Shown: positions 5,819 through 8,098 of the stretch, piece after piece
Numbering within the stretch: the stretch's first letter is position 1
How the letters are laid out: each line of letters begins with the position of its first letter
DNA from: Alphaproteobacteria bacterium
GTDB lineage: Bacteria > Pseudomonadota > Alphaproteobacteria > Geminicoccales > Geminicoccaceae
DNA: 8,098 nucleotides
Assembly: GCA_026984595.1 (NCBI GenBank)
Contig: JALSRW010000535.1
Span: 1 to 8,098, forward strand
Reading direction: 5' to 3'
Notes under the pieces: model-generated
Databases searched by the model: none
What the model was told of the DNA's origin: nothing
The model's input: only the letters and a program-made list of their open reading frames with translations
Made by a program: the position numbers and the translations under genes

Positions 5819-7204
5819 CTAGAAATCCGCCGGAGGGGTGACCCCGGCCTGCTGCAGATGCCGGCGGATCTGCGCCTTGAGGGCTTCGAGCCCCTGCGGT
5901 GTGCCCGCTTCCGCGCGAGCCACCAGTACCGCCTGGGTGTTGGAGGCCCGCAGCAGCCACCAGCCCTCCGGCGTCCGCACCCGCACCCCGTCGATGTCGT
6001 TCACTTCCGCACCTTCACGTCGCAGATTGGCCTCGACCGTCTCGATCACCGCGAACTTGGCCTCGTCCGGACAGTCGAAGCGGATTTCCGGGGTGTTGTG
6101 GACCTCCGGCAGCCGGTCGCGGATGTCGGCCAGGGTCTCCGAACCGCGGGCGAGGATGTCGAGCAGACGCACCGCCACGTACAGCGCGTCGTCATGGCCG
6201 TAGAACCCGTCCTTGTAGAAGATGTGGCCGGACATCTCCCCCGACAGCGGAGCGCCGGTTTCCACCATCTTGGCCTTGATCAGCGAATGCCCGGTCTTCC
6301 ACATCAGGGGCCGGCCGCCGAGGCGCGCGATTTCGTCGAACAGCGACTGACTGGCCTTGACGTCGGCGATGATGGGGGCGCCGGGATGGCGGGTCAGCAC
6401 ATCGGCGGCGAGAATTCCGAGAAGCTGATCGCCGTAGATGATCCGTCCCTTGCCGTCGACCACGCCGATCCGGTCGCCGTCGCCATCGAAGCCGATGCCC
6501 AGCTCGTAGCCGCCACGCGTCACCGCCTCGCGCAATGCCTCCAGATTTTCCGGCACGGTGGGATCGGGGTGGTGGTTCGGAAAGCGCCCGTCGACCTCGG
6601 TGAACAGGCGGAGATGGCGGCCGGGAAGCCTCGCGGAGAGCGCTTCCACGGCCGGACCGGCGGCACCATTGCCCGCATCCCAGACGGCATCGATGGGTCG
6701 GCTGCCATGAAAGTCCCGTACCAGGCGGTCGACATAGGCCTCGAACACCGGGCTCTCGACGGCCCGCCCATCGCCGGCCGCGAAATCCCCGGCGGCGGCG
6801 ATCTCGCCGAGCGCGCGAATCCGCGGGCCGAAGAAGGCGGCCTTGCCGAACATCATCTTGAAACCGTTGTGGTTCGGCGGATTGTGCGAGCCGGTGACCT
6901 GCACGCCGCCGTCGGCCTCCAGATGATGCACCGCGAAATACATCATCGGGGTGGGGCCGAGCCCCAGCCGCAGCACCTCCAAGCCGCTCCGCGTGAGGCC
7001 TTCGACCAGCGCCGACTCGAGCTCGGGCGAACTGAGCCTGCCGTCGTAGCCGACGCAGACCCGTCGACCTCCTTCGCGGCGGATCATGGTGCCGAAGGCG
7101 CGGCCGATGGCGCGGGCATCCGCGGCGAACAGGGTCTCGCCGACGATTCCCCGGATGTCGTATTCCCGCAGGATGGTGGGATGGAAGCGATGGCCCGAGG
7201 TCAT
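5819..7204 (-). CDS. Phosphomannomutase/phosphoglucomutase (alpha-D-phosphohexomutase)
   Basis: The enzyme interconverts hexose 6-phosphate and hexose 1-phosphate (mannose and/or glucose) in the cytoplasm, at the entry to GDP-mannose and UDP-glucose synthesis. The protein is 461 residues, a normal length for the bacterial PMM/PGM (AlgC/ManB-like) family, and all four active-site loops are visible. The phosphoserine loop is VTGSHNPPNHNGFK with Ser106. The Mg-binding loop is GFDGDGDRIG (Asp240, Asp242, Asp244). The sugar-specificity loop is GEMSGH (322-327). The phosphate-binding loop is RASNTQ (419-424). The GEMSG loop is typical of enzymes that accept both glucose and mannose phosphates, but substrate preference cannot be settled here. 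The start is supported by a GGAG ribosome site six bases upstream. It follows the UDP-glucose dehydrogenase gene by 12 bases, which fits a shared nucleotide-sugar pathway. A TAG stop is followed by a GC-rich hairpin. Confidence 0.97.
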   Translation of the reverse strand: MTSGHRFHPTILREYDIRGIVGETLFAADARAIGRAFGTMIRREGGRRVCVGYDGRLSSPELESALVEGLTRSGLEVLRLGLGPTPMMYFAVHHLEADGGVQVTGSHNPPNHNGFKMMFGKAAFFGPRIRALGEIAAAGDFAAGDGRAVESPVFEAYVDRLVRDFHGSRPIDAVWDAGNGAAGPAVEALSARLPGRHLRLFTEVDGRFPNHHPDPTVPENLEALREAVTRGGYELGIGFDGDGDRIGVVDGKGRIIYGDQLLGILAADVLTRHPGAPIIADVKASQSLFDEIARLGGRPLMWKTGHSLIKAKMVETGAPLSGEMSGHIFYKDGFYGHDDALYVAVRLLDILARGSETLADIRDRLPEVHNTPEIRFDCPDEAKFAVIETVEANLRREGAEVNDIDGVRVRTPEGWWLLRASNTQAVLVARAEAGTPQGLEALKAQIRRHLQQAGVTPPADF

Positions 7205-7210
7205 GTCCGG

Positions 7211-7214
7211 CTCC
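7211..7214 (-). promoter_or_regulatory. Ribosome binding site of the phosphohexomutase gene
   Basis: GGAG on the minus strand, six bases before the ATG at 7204. It lies in the 12-base gap between the dehydrogenase stop and the mutase start and supports the chosen start. Confidence 0.75.
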
Positions 7215-7216
7215 GC

Positions 7217-8098
7217 TCAGTCGTTCCGGGGCAGCCTGCTGCCGATCGGCGGGCGGCCGATGCTGACATAGGAAAACCCGGCCCGGATCACCCGTTCCGG
7301 ATCGAACACGTTCCGCAGATCGATGATCCGCGGTTCGCGCATCAGCCGTTGGACGCGTTCCAGATGCAGCCCCCGGAACTCGTTCCATTCGGTGAGGACG
7401 ACCAGGGCATGGGCGCCCTCGAGGATGCCGTAGGGATCCTCCCCCCAGACGATGCCCGGGAGCAGCCTGCGCGCCTCCTCCATCCCCTTGGGATCGTAGG
7501 CCCGTACCTCGGCGCCTTCGGCCTGCAGCGCCGGCAGGATGACGAGGCTCGGGCTTTCCCGCATGTCGTCGGTATTGGGCTTGAAGGTCACGCCGAGGAC
7601 GGCGATGGTCCGGCCGGCGACACTGCCGCCGCAGGCGTCGGCGATCTTGCGCACCATCCGTCGCTTGCGCGCCTCGTTGACCGCCACCACCGTCTCGATG
7701 GTGCGCAGCGGGCTGTCGTATTGCTCGGCGGTGCGCAGCAGCGCCAGCGTGTCCTTGGGAAAGCAGGAACCGCCGTAGCCCGGGCCGGCATGCAGGAACT
7801 TGCGGCCGATGCGTCCGTCGAGGCCGATGCCCTTGGCCACCGCCTGCACATCGGCCCCCACCTTCTCGCAGAGATCCGCGACCTCGTTGATGAAGGTGAT
7901 CTTCATCGCGAGAAAGGAATTGGTGGCATATTTGATGAGTTCGGCGGTCTCCAGCCCGGTGAACAGGATCGGCGTCTCGATCAGGTTGAGGGGGCGGTAG
8001 GCCTGGGCCAGCAGGTCCCGGGCATGCTCGGTCTCCACCCCGCAGACGACCCGGTCGGGATGCATGAAATCGTCGATGGCCGAGCCCTCGCGCAGGAA
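7217..8098 (-). CDS. ugd: UDP-glucose 6-dehydrogenase, 5'-truncated by the window edge
   Basis: This cytoplasmic enzyme oxidises UDP-glucose to UDP-glucuronate with two NAD+, feeding uronic-acid-containing polysaccharides. 293 C-terminal residues are visible. The N-terminal NAD-binding Rossmann domain lies beyond the right edge; family members are usually about 430-440 residues. The window opens inside the conserved FLREGSAIDDF segment. The central helical domain follows, with the lysine and asparagine of ELIKYATN (visible residues 56 and 60). The catalytic cysteine is in GYGGSCFPKD (visible Cys112, Asp116). The spacing from Lys to Cys (56) and Cys to Asp (4) matches the known active-site residues of the family. 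The C-terminal UDP-binding domain begins near AVLGVTFKPNTDDMRESP. An internal ATG at 8065 is not the real start, because conserved sequence continues upstream of it. The TGA stop lies 12 bases before the mutase start, so the two genes are probably co-transcribed. Family membership is near certain; the exact glycan served is unknown. Confidence 0.97.
   Translation of the reverse strand, partial: FLREGSAIDDFMHPDRVVCGVETEHARDLLAQAYRPLNLIETPILFTGLETAELIKYATNSFLAMKITFINEVADLCEKVGADVQAVAKGIGLDGRIGRKFLHAGPGYGGSCFPKDTLALLRTAEQYDSPLRTIETVVAVNEARKRRMVRKIADACGGSVAGRTIAVLGVTFKPNTDDMRESPSLVILPALQAEGAEVRAYDPKGMEEARRLLPGIVWGEDPYGILEGAHALVVLTEWNEFRGLHLERVQRLMREPRIIDLRNVFDPERVIRAGFSYVSIGRPPIGSRLPRND

Noticed and set aside
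6192..7388. 398-codon minus-strand frame overlapping the mutase and dehydrogenase genes
   Set aside because: It runs in another frame through two well-identified enzymes, and its Arg-rich translation is a frame-shifted copy of the mutase region.
1..8098. CRISPR arrays, insertion sequences, tRNA or rRNA genes
   Set aside because: I saw no regularly spaced repeats, transposase motifs, terminal inverted repeats or tRNA-like sequences. The window is almost wholly filled by seven protein genes.

Overview
The window looks like part of a motile, high-GC alphaproteobacterial chromosome, perhaps Rhodospirillales-like. The reasons are the GC-rich sequence, a CheY/CheZ pair joined to MotB-like membrane proteins and a large TPR protein, and a CtrA-type TTAA-N7-TTAA box. 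The assignment is an inference; no rRNA or other taxonomic marker is present. Every gene I can support is on the minus strand, so the window reads from right to left. The very long open frames on the plus strand are GC-rich shadows of these genes.

Right part (about 5819-8098): two sugar-nucleotide genes. The C-terminal two thirds of UDP-glucose 6-dehydrogenase enters from the right edge. Twelve bases later comes a complete phosphomannomutase/phosphoglucomutase. Together they can supply hexose-1-phosphate and UDP-glucuronate for polysaccharide or other envelope glycans.

Middle (5614-5818): a 205-base gap without a gene. It holds a GC-rich hairpin just after the mutase, an AT-rich TTAA-N7-TTAA box that fits the alphaproteobacterial cell-cycle and motility regulator CtrA, and the untranslated leader of cheY.

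Left part (1-5613): a tightly packed five-gene unit, cheY - cheZ - MotB-like protein A - MotB-like protein B - a large exported TPR protein that runs off the left edge. The last three genes are joined by 3-base or ATGA junctions, which suggests translational coupling. CheY is the response regulator that signals to the flagellar switch and CheZ is its phosphatase. The two single-pass MotB-like proteins and the signal-peptide-bearing TPR protein have no assigned role. Because they are co-transcribed with cheYZ, an accessory role at the flagellar motor or in the periplasm is the best inference. The most interesting material is the paralogous MotB-like pair, only one of which keeps the channel-type aspartate, and the repeated beta-strand units in the N-terminal half of the TPR protein.
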